Shown here piece by piece: positions 54,420-63,856 of a stretch of 64,000 nt of DNA. The notes beneath the pieces were generated by a model. That model was given only the letters and a program-made list of their open reading frames with translations. It searched no databases and was not told the DNA's origin. Source of the DNA: Pomphorhynchus laevis (lineage: Eukaryota > Acanthocephala > Palaeacanthocephala > Echinorhynchida > Pomphorhynchidae); contig WNNJ02002419.1 in the NCBI GenBank assembly GCA_012934845.2, forward strand, positions 213,070 through 277,069, given 5' to 3'. Within the stretch, counting starts at the first letter, position 1, and each line of letters begins with the position of its first letter. A program made the translations under genes and the position numbers.

Positions 54420-55060
54420 TTGATCGTAATCATACAAGAAGCAACCTTACAAGCAATTATATCAAAATGATTAGTAAAACTTCACTTAGAGGACAGATTA
54501 AAGCCAAGATAGCCGAATTGCGTACACATTTGCAAATTCATACCGTCATAAGTAAAAACCATTTCGTGATAATCTACATCCCCCTTGGAATTTTAACACT
54601 TTACTTTTCGCTAAATTAACCTGCAAACCATTCACCATACAATATAGTCAAAGCTTAACCAATGCTAAATTCACATCGACTATTTTTGACGAATATATCA
54701 CAAGATCATCTGCATATAAAAGACAAGAAGAGTTAGTTTCAATTATACATGTTGGTAGATCATATACAAATAGACTGAACAAAAGTGGGCTAAGAGGGTC
54801 ACCCCGAGGAACGTCCCTAATTTGTTGAAAGTAATCTGAATATTTTATTCCGTCAAAGATTCGGACAATTTAAGGAGAGAGAATCTGATGTAGTACATGT
54901 ATGATATAGCCCTTTAAACTAAGTGCCGTTAATAATTTTCGGAAAAGCAAGTCTCTGTCAATGCAATCGAGTGCTTTTGTAAAATATACGAAAACAACGT
55001 AAAAAGGAAGGTGATATAACGGGTGGAATACAAACAGACGCGCCAAAAGCTGGGACAGCA
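54420..55060 (-). pseudogene. LINE RT fragment
   Basis: Minus strand: VVFVYFTKALDCIDRDLLFR (about 55000), then RDVPRGDPLSPLLFSLFVYD and CLLYADDLVIYSS (about 54800-54690), with NLAKSKVLKFQGG following. The two acidic motifs (YFTKALD, where the first Asp is replaced, and YADD) place it as a non-LTR RT. Clade uncertain. Broken by stops. Confidence 0.65.
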
Positions 55061-55360
55061 ATTTCGTACGCTTGTCGAAAGCCTATACCGTCTAGCTTTA
55101 TCAAGATTGTCGCCTGTCTCAATGACTCATCGTTAAGGTGTACATTAAGAACTGCCATCAGTATTCGGCGAACTTCAAATTGAAATCCAAAAGTTTCCCG
55201 TTTCGAAAGCAGGGAGAGCTGCAGAGTAGGAATCCGATCTTCGGAAGGAAAATAAAACAAAAAGTGAAAAGTCAAATTAAATTGAGAAAGAGCAGGAATG
55301 GATTTAACTACACTGTGTTTGATATCCAGCGGAAAAGTAAGAGTTGCGACATCGATCATG
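55040..55360 (-). pseudogene. RT C-terminal fragment (second LINE-like family)
   Basis: Minus strand: NDESLRQATILIKLDGIGFR, QAYEIAVPAFGASV. The RQATLPxxxGGxGxR..x..AxPAF.AS block precedes the C-terminal domain in the same family as 31380-31870. It joins the unrelated RT scrap below it. Confidence 0.5.
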
Positions 55361-55494
55361 GAAAGCTTGTCAAGAAGTAAGGTTTTACCTACATGTACAA
55401 TTATAAATAAACTCTTCGCAAGAGATACTTTTCAGTCATTACATCCGGATTCAGTCGAAGCAACAGAGGAAGTTCTCTTCCAGGAAAATATTCA

Positions 55495-57580
55495 TTAAGC
55501 TCGGGTACATCGTTTTTCGTTATTTCTGGATATTGAAGCTGACTCTATAATACGCGCAGCAAAAAAGACATCAGGTCGTGCAGAACCGTTAGGGCTTGAT
55601 TCGGCTGCATGGCGAATGATGCTTACGATGTTCTCAAGGTATTCTAAAACCCTAGATGATACACTCGCCGGTTTTACAAAGCACACACCCATCGATTATG
55701 AAAGGCATTGTGGCATGCAAGTTAATTGCCCTACCAAAAGAAATTGGAGGTGTGAGGCCGATCGTGGTGGTAGATGTTGCACGTCGGATCGTGGGCAAGG
55801 CAATCCTTAACCACATTAATCATGATTTACAAGATGAGCAGGAACCACACAGATGTGTGCTTTACAACGATGCGGATTGGAGCACGTGGTTTATTCACTA
55901 AGGAAAATATATGCGGATAATCCAAATTACTGAATTTTGGCATTAGAGGCAAAAAATGCATTTAACAGCATCAACATACACACGATCATACACAACATTA
56001 ATTATACTTGCCCAGCCCTGGCACAGACGCTACGGAATGTATATTCTGCACATCTGGTCGTAGATAATGACATACTTTATTCTCGCTAGGGCGTGACTCA
56101 GAGTGATTCATTAGCGATGGCGGCGTTTGCAATGGCATCAATACCATTAATTTACCTGATCAATGAGCACTGTACCAGTATAGCACAAAAGTCGTATGCC
56201 AATAACGTCGACTATATTGGAACGTCAGAAGATATCTCTAAATTATGGACGTTATTAAAGAATTTGGGACCATATTTCGGAGCTCACGTTAATGAAAGAA
56301 AAAAAACTTTTATTACTTTACCACATGCCATCGTACAACACAGGAGAATTGGATGGGATACGGGTGAAATATGATGGTTTAGAGATTTTTGGCGCTGTGA
56401 TCGGAACACTGGATTATGTAAGCTTGAAGACTCGGCAAAAAGTATTGGAGTGGATTTTTTTATTGATAGGCTGGTAGAAGTTTCAAGATACGATCCTCAG
56501 GTGGCATTTGCAGGACTAAAACACTCCACACAATGGATGTGTCTTCATTTTCCATGAACTACGGATTGTCGATCTTCTGACATGACCTCTCTTCGTGGCG
56601 CGATACTAAAACGATTGCTTCCATCTATAGTTAACCAGGTGGACGAGGATACAATTGCGGTACTTACACTGCCTGTAAGACTGGGTTGGATTTGCATAGT
56701 ATATTCTTTGTTCGTGAGTGATCTCGGATTATACACTTCACAACGTATTTCGGATACATATTCTTTTGGATTAAAAGGAAACGAGTTGTGATGGCTGCAA
56801 ATGAGCTATTCGCTCTCATCACAAAGAAAAAAATGAAGCTTTAGAGAATAAGCTTACACACGTGAAGCCACGATTATGCACAAGGTTTACATGTGCGTTA
56901 ACCTGTGCATCTATTCCAGGTTAAGCGCACTTCCACTCAAGCATGAACAATATGATATATCACCTAGCGAATTTAGGGATGAATTTGCAAACAGATACGG
57001 ATGGGAATAAAGGATGTCACTATTACTGAGTGTCAATGTCGTGCTAAAGCCGACATAAACCACCTATTATAATGTAAACGCGGAGGTCAGTTAATTGTTC
57101 GACACAATGAAGTCATAGATTAAATCGCTGAGGAACTATCAGACGTATGCAATGACGTTTAGGTCGAATCCTAATGCAGAGGGCTCAAGAGTTTATTTAG
57201 TTCGAACGTTCGACGACGAGCCGTAAATATGATGCAAGACTTGACATTGATTGAGCAGGCCTAACAGGAAAACCTTTTCAGCGGACATATACAGATGTCG
57301 TAGTTTTCAACAACGCCAATTCATACTCCCAACTGACGTCCTTGGCATTTGAATTCCACGATTCACAAAAACCTGCCAAATACGATGAACAAATCAGGGT
57401 TATCGAACGGGGCATTATTATGCCAGCAATATTTACTTGTTCTGATTGAATCGGTTCAAATGCCTTGAACTTATTGAAGGCAATATCAGGAAAACAAGTC
57501 GTTAAACATGACCGTCCCTATGCTAAACGTATGTGCCGACTAAAACGAGTTCTAGCTTTCTGCTTATAACGTGCTGCGTC
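55495..57580 (+). pseudogene. LINE-like retroelement, near complete, plus strand
   Basis: In order: SGRAEPLGLDSAAWRMML (55570), KLIALPKEIGGVRPIVVVDV and ARRIVGKAIL (55720-55810), GVTQSDSLAMAAFAMAS, KSYANNVDYIGT (56093-56230), LKNLGPYFGAHVNERK, DGLEIFGAVIGTLDYV, then TLPVRLGWICI, and a tail with DARLDI, TYTDVVVFN, AKYDEQIRVIERGIIMPAIF (57200-57430). The RT box YADD reads YANN here, so this copy would be catalytically dead even without its frameshifts. It is the same family as the minus-strand copies at 2.4-7.6 kb. Confidence 0.75.
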
Positions 57581-57589
57581 AAACTGCAT

Positions 57590-58147
57590 TAGATGAAGGA
57601 GTGCTCCAACTAACAAAAATAGTTGGGGCATCATAAGTAGCACGTGGTCAAATTGTTTTGCACATGTCACCCATTATATTAATTATAATGAAGTTATATT
57701 ATAAAGTTATAACCAAGAATTGTTTTTCCATTATATTTAGAAGCATTTCTAAATATAGAACATAAAACGACTGTTACTTCGTGATTACTCCTATTTTTTC
57801 AGATCATACAATATACTTTTTGTTGTAAAAACTCGGTTAGATAAATCTTATTTAAGGGTATGCATTGAGACATAAAAATACAAAATGTATGCTTATAATA
57901 TAATTTTTTAAAATGCAAATATGAAAACGTGTGAATATCAAAGACAAAATGGCTCGTCATTATCGTGGCGATACTAAGATTAAATAAAAATGCTATCTTT
58001 TATTGAGTCCCCGATTATACTATTTCACAATAAAAATGTGGATAGATAAACAGTAATTTAATTTTAGTACAGACATGACTAAGTTACAATTGAAGTTTAA
58101 TTGCATATCGCTATAGTTTATTTCATATACAAAGAATATAATAACAA
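57590..58147. other. Intergenic, no feature seen
   Basis: AT-rich sequence between the retroelement and the small spliced gene. A short TTATAATGAAGTTATATTATAA stretch is the only local symmetry noticed. Confidence 0.5.
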
Positions 58148-58680
58148 CTAATTAAGGTTTGAGCTAATCGGGCCATCCTTGGGTATAGCACAACGGCGTT
58201 GATCAGCGTTTCTTAAAATAAATCGAAATATAGTCAAGTGATTTTTATTTTTAAAACTTACTCAATTAGAGATAATTCCTCCTCGTCAATTGTATCGATA
58301 AACTGCTTATTTGTATATGCGAAATTCTTACCAACTGTTAATTGTTGAGGTCTATCAATTGTCGAAGACGCCAGGGGTGCATTTATGCGACATTCATGTA
58401 GTGGTGTGAATGTACTTATTGCATCGATGTTAAATTTATCAGCTGGAACAACTGTTAAATTGGAAGATGCTAAAGAATAAATGCGAGTTAAAAAATAACG
58501 CATATCAAATTAATACCATTGCTCTCAAAACTTTGGCAGACACTTTGCAAATGTTGTGAGGTGTTACCTGCTTCATGCTGTATTATATCAATTGTGCTGA
58601 CAATAGGTTCTCTGTCAACATAGTTCTGTTGACATAGTTCTCTGTCAACATAACTATGACGTCGACAAAACATTTTGTAA
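58148..58680 (-). CDS. Small spliced gene of unknown function
   Basis: Three blocks join in frame on the minus strand: 58680-58517 (ATG at 58673-58671), 58469-58262 and 58211-58148 (TAG). The introns are 47 nt (GTATTA..TTTAG) and 50 nt (GTAAGT..TTTAAG), the same size as the small collagen introns. The product is about 142 residues, MFCRRHSYVDRELCQQNYVD onwards, with LTVVPADKFNIDAISTFTP and FIDTIDEEELSLIENADQRR. The first block contains a repeated YVDRE element. TTTTATTTAG stands just upstream, so earlier exons may exist. I recognise no domain. Its short introns suggest a host gene, but a mobile-element origin is not excluded. Part of it is duplicated at 59043-59221. Confidence 0.5.
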
Positions 58681-59042
58681 CTAAATAAAAATATAATATT
58701 TTATTGAGATTTTTGCAAAAAATAACAGCTACTTTTGAGATTTCAAAAATATATTACGTTTCAAACAATAAAATCAATTTATGAAGTCACGTGGACACGA
58801 CAGGAGTTATACATAATATTGCGCCAACACTTTTCGTATTAGTATCAGCACTTGAAAATTAATTAGCAACTACATAGCTAAACATCGTCGATTGCCTCTT
58901 TACAAATCTTATGTAGATCATACGTAGATCGCGTTGATAACGGCTAATAGGCAATTGAATATTGAAGACATTTTACAAGATTTACAAATAAATCAAATTA
59001 GCTAACTGAGTCTACGTATTTAATATAATTATAAAATAAACA

Positions 59043-59221
59043 AATCGGGCCATCCTTGGGTATAGCACAACGGCGTTGATCAGCGTTTCTTAAAATAAAT
59101 CGAAATATAGTCAAGTGATTTTTATTTTTAAAACTTACTCAATTAGAGATAATTCCTCCTCGTCAATTGTATCAATAAACTGCTTATTTGTATATGCGAA
59201 ATTCTTACCAACTGTTAATTG
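59043..59221 (-). repeat. 179-bp direct duplication of gene exons
   Basis: Identical to 58166-58344 except for one visible base (GATAAAC/AATAAAC). It copies the end of the second exon, the 50-nt intron and most of the last exon of the small spliced gene. The left edge abuts a PLE end (GCTAACTGAGTCTACGTATT, about 58997); the right edge abuts a palindromic PLE 3' piece. Confidence 0.9.
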
Positions 59222-59225
59222 CATT

Positions 59226-59660
59226 CTTAAGTGCAATTAGCCACTTAAGAGTGGCTAATTTGCAACTCTTAAGTGGCAAATTTTTATGGATGGATAATAA
59301 ATAATATACTTTGTATTAGAATAAGATACTAGATAGTTTTATCAGATGAAATACATCATGAGCATGTATTTGGCCCCGCTGCTATGTTGGGTAGAGGAGT
59401 TAGGGGCCGAAACCTGATAGCATAGCAGTTCCTCCTGATGACCTCTAATTATTATTCTGATACAACGTCTGTTATTTATTAGTCAATTCATAAAAATGAC
59501 GTTTATTTTAAATTCATTTTTTTAACTTGATTTAAATTATAGAAAATCTAAAAACAATTATTAATTTTATTATTTTATTACTACTTTTTGATTTAGCATT
59601 ATTGTTTTGTTTAGTTGATAATTATATTAAATACGTAGACTCAGTTATCTGATTTGATAA
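59226..59660 (+). mobile_element. PLE 3' end with structured domain
   Basis: It starts with an inverted repeat (TGCAATTAGCCAC/GTGGCTAATTTGCA), then the last codons of the PLE frame (CTTAAGTGGCAAATTTTTAT then GGATGGATAATAAATAA), matching the protein end at 24126-24170. The structured domain follows (59313-59463), then the AT-rich end with AAATACGTAGACTCAGTTAT. It defines the 3' half of this PLE family together with 6661-7100. Confidence 0.75.
59313..59463 (+). ncRNA. Structured PLE 3' RNA domain, copy S2 (best preserved)
   Basis: Closing stem GTATTAGAATAA (59313-59324) with TTATTCTGATAC (59452-59463). Hairpin AAATACAT/ATGTATTT (59349-59371). GGCCCC (59372-59377) with GGGGCC (59403-59408). CTGCTATG (59379-59386) with CATAGCAG (59421-59428). 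GAGGA (59394-59398) with TCCTC (59430-59434). The last three helices cross one another, so not all can form together unless the fold is a compact pseudoknot; GGCCCC pairing is not kept in all copies. Function unknown. Confidence 0.55.
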
Positions 59661-59979
59661 TAATAATGCAAAATTAAAATTTAATAATTGAATAATTAAT
59701 AATTAATAATTAATAATTAAATAATTGCAATAATATTTTATATAATTTATATTTATAAAACTAAAATGACCTTTCGGGAAATATGCTTTTTTAAAATTAT
59801 CAAAGATAATTTTACAAGATTTATATTATAAGTTTTTATATAACAAGATTTTTATACCAAGATGTATAAATTTTATAATTAATATCAATTAAAAAATATA
59901 AAAAAATAAAATAAAAATTGAAATTTAAAATAAAAGTCAATTTTTATAAATTGACTAATAAATAATAGACGATGTATAA

Positions 59980-60120
59980 GAAAAAGGATTATATATCATC
60001 AGGAGGAACTGCTATGCTATCAGGTATCGCTCCCTATTCCTCGACCCAACATAGCAGCAGGCCAAACACTAACTAACGACGTATTTCCTCTTAAAAAAAT
60101 TTATTATCTGTTGTATCTTA
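59980..60120 (-). ncRNA. Structured PLE 3' RNA domain, copy S7
   Basis: Inverse orientation: ATCATCAGGAGGAACTGCTA, TGCTATCAGGTATCG, CTATTCCTCGACCCAACATA, GCAGCAGGCC. It has GAGGAA/TTCCTC (six pairs) and CTGCTATG/CATAGCAG. The outer closing stem is degraded here. Confidence 0.5.
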
Positions 60121-60148
60121 TAATATAGTGTAATATAATATACTATTT

Positions 60149-60318
60149 CTCAAACGATACCATTCGCGTTAGTTATCTTAATAATCATTTAAACTAGACG
60201 CGAAAAAACGACGATAACATTATTAGATACTGTTTCGTCATCACAGTGACTTATCTATCGCGTTTGGCTTAAATAACTGTTAACATAATTTACGCGGAAT
60301 GGTATCGTTTGAGAAATT
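60149..60318. repeat. Inverted duplication of part of a hammerhead-bearing unit
   Basis: TTTCTCAAACGATACCATTC (60149-60168) is the reverse complement of GAATGGTATCGTTTGAGAAA (about 60298-60318), with the inner sequence also largely complementary. The left arm carries a minus-strand hammerhead remnant (GATGACGAAACAGTATC, then TTATCGTC) without the CTGATGA box. Confidence 0.7.
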
Positions 60319-60620
60319 CATAATTAAAAGAAGTTAGCCGATATTAAAGAGACCTGCGCTGGCATTTACCAGTGCTTTTGCTAATGATCCTTTTTGGTGA
60401 AGCTGTAGTGCTGGTTTAGCACTCTATTATGTTACTAGAGATTTTCTAGTATATCATACACATGATTCGTTTTTTGTCGTCTGCTAGTTCCCCTGTGCAT
60501 CTAGCAGTGGAAGGGATTTGGCACTGATGAGTCATTGTGATGACGAAACGGTATCTAATACTGCTATCGTCGTTCTTTTACGTCTGGCTTAAATACTTGT
60601 TAATATAATATACTATATAT
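60310..60620 (+). repeat. Single hammerhead-bearing unit related to the 44-46 kb array
   Basis: It follows the array unit nearly end to end: GTTAGCCGATATTAAAGAGA, GATCCTTTTTGGTGAAGCTG, GTTACTAGAGATTTTCTAGT, then the ribozyme-like motif at about 60505-60590 and GTCTGGCTTAAATAC. It is the only plus-strand monomer outside the array. Confidence 0.8.
60505..60590 (+). ncRNA. Hammerhead-ribozyme-like motif with extended stem III
   Basis: CTGATGA (60524-60530), stem II GTCAT/ATGAC with loop TGTG, GAAA (60545-60548), stem III ACGGTA/TATCGT (six pairs, one G-U, 11-nt loop) and GTC at 60569-60571. GAAGGGA upstream pairs with TTCTTTT downstream, again with a short insert (TTTGGCA) before CTGATGA. The longer stem III confirms the GTC assignment made for the array units. 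Confidence 0.65.
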
Positions 60621-60685
60621 TTCAAAAAAAGATAAATAATTATATAATTATATAATTATATCATTGTATCAAGTTAAAATTTTAA

Positions 60686-60897
60686 ATTCTGATTGAAAGA
60701 ATCGGGAAAACTAAACAGCATAAACTGATTCTATGCTGTTTCGACTTTCGAGTCTCATCAGTAGGGGGCTGCTGCACAACAGGATTGAAGTGCACTTCAA
60801 TCCAGTTGTGCAGCAGCTTCCTACTGATAAGACTCAAAAGTCGACACATCATACAGACAATTTATGCTGTTTAGTCTTTCCGATTCATTCAATCAGA
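60686..60897. repeat. Long palindrome, about 105-bp arms
   Basis: The left arm runs from ATTCTGATTGAAAGAATCGG to GATTGAAGTG and the right arm from CACTTCAATCCAGTTGTGCA to CATTCAATCAGAAT, imperfect reverse complements with essentially no spacer. Blocks such as CTGCTGCACAAC/GTTGTGCAGCAG and ACAGCATAAA/TTTATGCTGT match exactly. No coding frame. Confidence 0.95.
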
Positions 60898-60899
60898 AT

Positions 60900-61760
60900 A
60901 TAAATTGGCTGGAAAAGTAGGTCATCTGTTTAAAATTTTAAATTGAAATAAAAAATTATGAATTGACTAATAAGTAATCGATGTTATCAGGAAAACAAAT
61001 AATCTATGATATATATTGATGGTAATATATAATATATAATATATATAATATTATATAATCACATTTAATCAAGTTGCAGATTAGCTAATCCGCTACTAAT
61101 ATCTTTTACTTATTAATCTTTACATATCAGAGGCAGTTATAGATCATTCCTTAAAAATGATCATAAAATAAAGTGCTTTGGATAGAGAATAAAATTCTTG
61201 AACGTAAAATACAAGTATTTTTTATGCAAAAGTGTTATAATAAATTGATGCTTAATAATATAGCCGATATTGATTTTATAACAAATATAATATTTATTAT
61301 ATATTAAAATATATAATATATTATATAGTTCGTAATCAGTTGCTGATAACAATTTTAATAGTTCCTAATCAGTTGCAGATAATTTAATCAGTTGCTGATA
61401 ACACAATTTTAATAGTTCCTAATCAGTTGCTGATAATTTAGGATTATAACAATTCGACGCTAATAACTCAAATGTTTTCCAATACGTCAAGTAATTAGCC
61501 GTTGTATAAAGAATATAATGAAAAACAATATTTTGAAAGCGGGCACGAGTGAGAAACAAGTATTTATACCTAAGTAAATAATAAGGTATGAATACCTAAG
61601 TATTACCATATATTTTCCGTCGAACGAAGTCCAGTTATCTAGCAGCAAATATGGATTAAAAATCAATCGTAGCTAGATTTGGCTCATGGACCACAGCTTC
61701 AAGGGATTTTTCGCAAATATATATATAAATATATATATATATATTTATATTTATATTTAT
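60900..61760. other. AT-rich intergenic with small repeats
   Basis: A PLE-like scrap (AATTGACTAATAAGTAATC) lies near 60960. GTTCCTAATCAGTTGCNGATAA strings are tandemly repeated between 61326 and 61440. No gene is seen; the 63-codon minus frame at 61352-61161 is low-complexity. Confidence 0.45.
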
Positions 61761-61767
61761 ATATATT

Positions 61768-61837
61768 CTGTTTAATTATCAGTTAATTAATCCAGAGAAA
61801 ATAGCTTCTCTGGATTAATTAATTGATAATTAAACAG
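61768..61837. repeat. 32-bp inverted repeat upstream of the PLE
   Basis: CTGTTTAATTATCAGTTAAT (61768-61787) starts the left arm; the right arm (61806-61837) is its reverse complement with a six-base loop and one mismatch. It lies about 100 bp before the PLE frame. Confidence 0.95.
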
Positions 61838-61933
61838 ATTATTTATAGCGTCTTGAAATAGACCTCCAGATGCTGTTAATGAATAATTGTAATTCAATAT
61901 ATATATATATAATTAAAGTAAAATTATATATAT

Positions 61934-63856
61934 ATGTTTCTCAAAATCAAACCCAATCAAGGAACAATAAGAAATTTGACAACACCACAATTCAAAGCGA
62001 TACGAGAGCTACGAGAAATGGATAATGTCGTAATACGAAAAGCAGATAAGAGCAACTATGCTGTTGTATGGGAAAAGGAAGAATACATTTCGGAAGGACT
62101 ACGTCAACTTAATACAACAAACTATGAAGCGGCAGATGCTCATACGCTTAGCTCACTTAACGAAAGATTAAGTAACCTTATTAGTCGACATACAGGCACA
62201 GGTTTTCTCCAAGTAACCGACAGAGATAAATTAGTTCCAACTAGTTGGAATATTGGTAAATACTACATGTTACCTAAGATTCATAAAGAATCGAGACCTG
62301 TTGTCGGACGTCCAATTGTTAATTGTATTGGAACAATTACGCAACAACTTTCAAAAGTTTTACACAATTTGCTATTACCCTTAACAAGCAAAGTAAATTC
62401 GTACATTAGAAGCTCGTCAGAATTTTTGGATAAACTTAAAACGATTAAATCCGAAATAAAACCGAGCGATATTATGATAACTATGGATGTAGAATCTCTC
62501 TACCCATCAATACCACATACAAACGGTATATTGGCTGTACGTAAAGCAATGGAGGCGGATAATTGGTGTTTTAAAAAGAAAGAATTTGTTCTTGATAGCT
62601 TGGCCTTTATTCTTGAGAATAACTATTTTAAATTTAATGGTGATCGATATAGACAAACAGCTGGAACAGCTATGGGTACAGATCTGGCACCCGTATATGC
62701 TATTTTATTTATGGATGATTTTGAAACAGCTGCTATAAATGCGTTTGAGCTAAAACCGTCATTATTTGTGCGATACATAGACGATATATTTATAGTATGG
62801 AAGCACGGCAAAGAAAATTTGGATAGATTCATCGATCATGTCAATAACTTTGGTTCTTTAAAATTTACAACATCATTTACTGTTCCCGCGAACTTTCTCG
62901 ATATTTCAGTTTATCGTGATGAAAATAACAATGTACAAACTGAATTGTATCGCAAGAACTCCTCCATACCCAATTACCTTCATGCACAAAGCGCTCATCC
63001 TAATTACACGAAAAAATCCCTTATACAAAATGAAGCGTGTAGAATAATACGTGTTTGTAGTGAACCGGCACGTCGAGAAGTACATCTATACAAGCTTAGA
63101 GGTATCCTAGCAAACAGAGGTTTTACTAAACGAGAGATATTAAGCAGTATCAATAGGGCACGACATAGAACATATTTACAGAATGAATTACCTCAAGTTA
63201 AAAATGACAAAATTAATCAAATTCGAATCGTAATGTCATTCCATCCAGCTTTAACGGCAGTCGAAAGGAGTCTTAATCTGAAAATTAAAAGCATGGTAAA
63301 ATCTGAAAATATTAATATTCCCAATTTACAATTTGTCTACAAATCTAATAACAAATTAGGTAGGAATATCATTAAAAGCTCGTCAGAGACTACAAAAGTT
63401 GGAGTTGCAAATTCATGCAAAAAGTGTGAACGCTCTAGATGCAAGTGTTGCGCACAAATTGTAGAAACAAATCGCTTTACAAGTAATGTAACAGGTTTGA
63501 GTTATAGAATTAAGCACCCTGTTACATGCAGTACAAAGGATGTCGTATATCTAGGATGTTGTTCACTATGCTCGGCACAATACATTGGTGAGTCTAAACG
63601 CTCCCTGAGTGAGAGACTGAACAATCGTAGATCAGACATATTGAGGGGTAAAAAGACCCAAGACTCTATAGTGGAACATTGCATCGATACTCATAACATC
63701 ACAGAAGATTGTTTCAACTTCACTATCATCGCTAATAATACCGGCACTGATAAATTGAGAAAATATAACGAACAACAATGGGTCGGGCAGCTATTTTCTG
63801 ATACACCAAATGGTATCAATAAACACCACTTTTACAAGTGGATTGATATCACATAG
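61934..63856 (+). CDS. Penelope-like element protein: RT plus GIY-YIG endonuclease, 640 codons
   Basis: RT: VIRKADKSNYAVVW (33-46), YYMLPKIHKESRPVVGRPIV (110-129), IMITMDVESLYPSIPH with the first Asp at 185, QTAGTAMGTDLAPVYAILF (241-259), VRYIDDIFIVW with Asp 283/284, then the thumb with YLHAQSAHPNYTKKSL (348-363). A Cys cluster (CKKCERSRCKCC, 495-506) precedes the nuclease: VVYLG (537-541), QYIGES (549-554), RL at 561-562 and EHC at 581-583. PLEs copy their RNA and integrate with this nuclease. The frame is intact, but the N-terminus is shorter than usual for PLEs, so it is probably 5'-truncated. The ATG choice is simply the first in frame. TATA-type repeats flank both sides. Confidence 0.9.
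   Translation: MFLKIKPNQGTIRNLTTPQFKAIRELREMDNVVIRKADKSNYAVVWEKEEYISEGLRQLNTTNYEAADAHTLSSLNERLSNLISRHTGTGFLQVTDRDKLVPTSWNIGKYYMLPKIHKESRPVVGRPIVNCIGTITQQLSKVLHNLLLPLTSKVNSYIRSSSEFLDKLKTIKSEIKPSDIMITMDVESLYPSIPHTNGILAVRKAMEADNWCFKKKEFVLDSLAFILENNYFKFNGDRYRQTAGTAMGTDLAPVYAILFMDDFETAAINAFELKPSLFVRYIDDIFIVWKHGKENLDRFIDHVNNFGSLKFTTSFTVPANFLDISVYRDENNNVQTELYRKNSSIPNYLHAQSAHPNYTKKSLIQNEACRIIRVCSEPARREVHLYKLRGILANRGFTKREILSSINRARHRTYLQNELPQVKNDKINQIRIVMSFHPALTAVERSLNLKIKSMVKSENINIPNLQFVYKSNNKLGRNIIKSSSETTKVGVANSCKKCERSRCKCCAQIVETNRFTSNVTGLSYRIKHPVTCSTKDVVYLGCCSLCSAQYIGESKRSLSERLNNRRSDILRGKKTQDSIVEHCIDTHNITEDCFNFTIIANNTGTDKLRKYNEQQWVGQLFSDTPNGINKHHFYKWIDIT

Noticed and set aside
55138-55380. 80-codon basic plus-strand frame
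   Set aside because: The opposite strand carries the RQAT...GGIGFR-type RT block, so the plus frame is a shadow.
59313-59463. PLE 3' domain as an HDV-like or twister ribozyme
   Set aside because: The crossing helices recall a nested pseudoknot, but there is no P4 hairpin or catalytic-C context for HDV, and the conserved twister loop residues are not present. GGCCCC pairing is lost in several copies.
61900-61935. (TA) run before the PLE as promoter TATA box
   Set aside because: It is part of the inverted element end or microsatellite; no other promoter evidence is visible.
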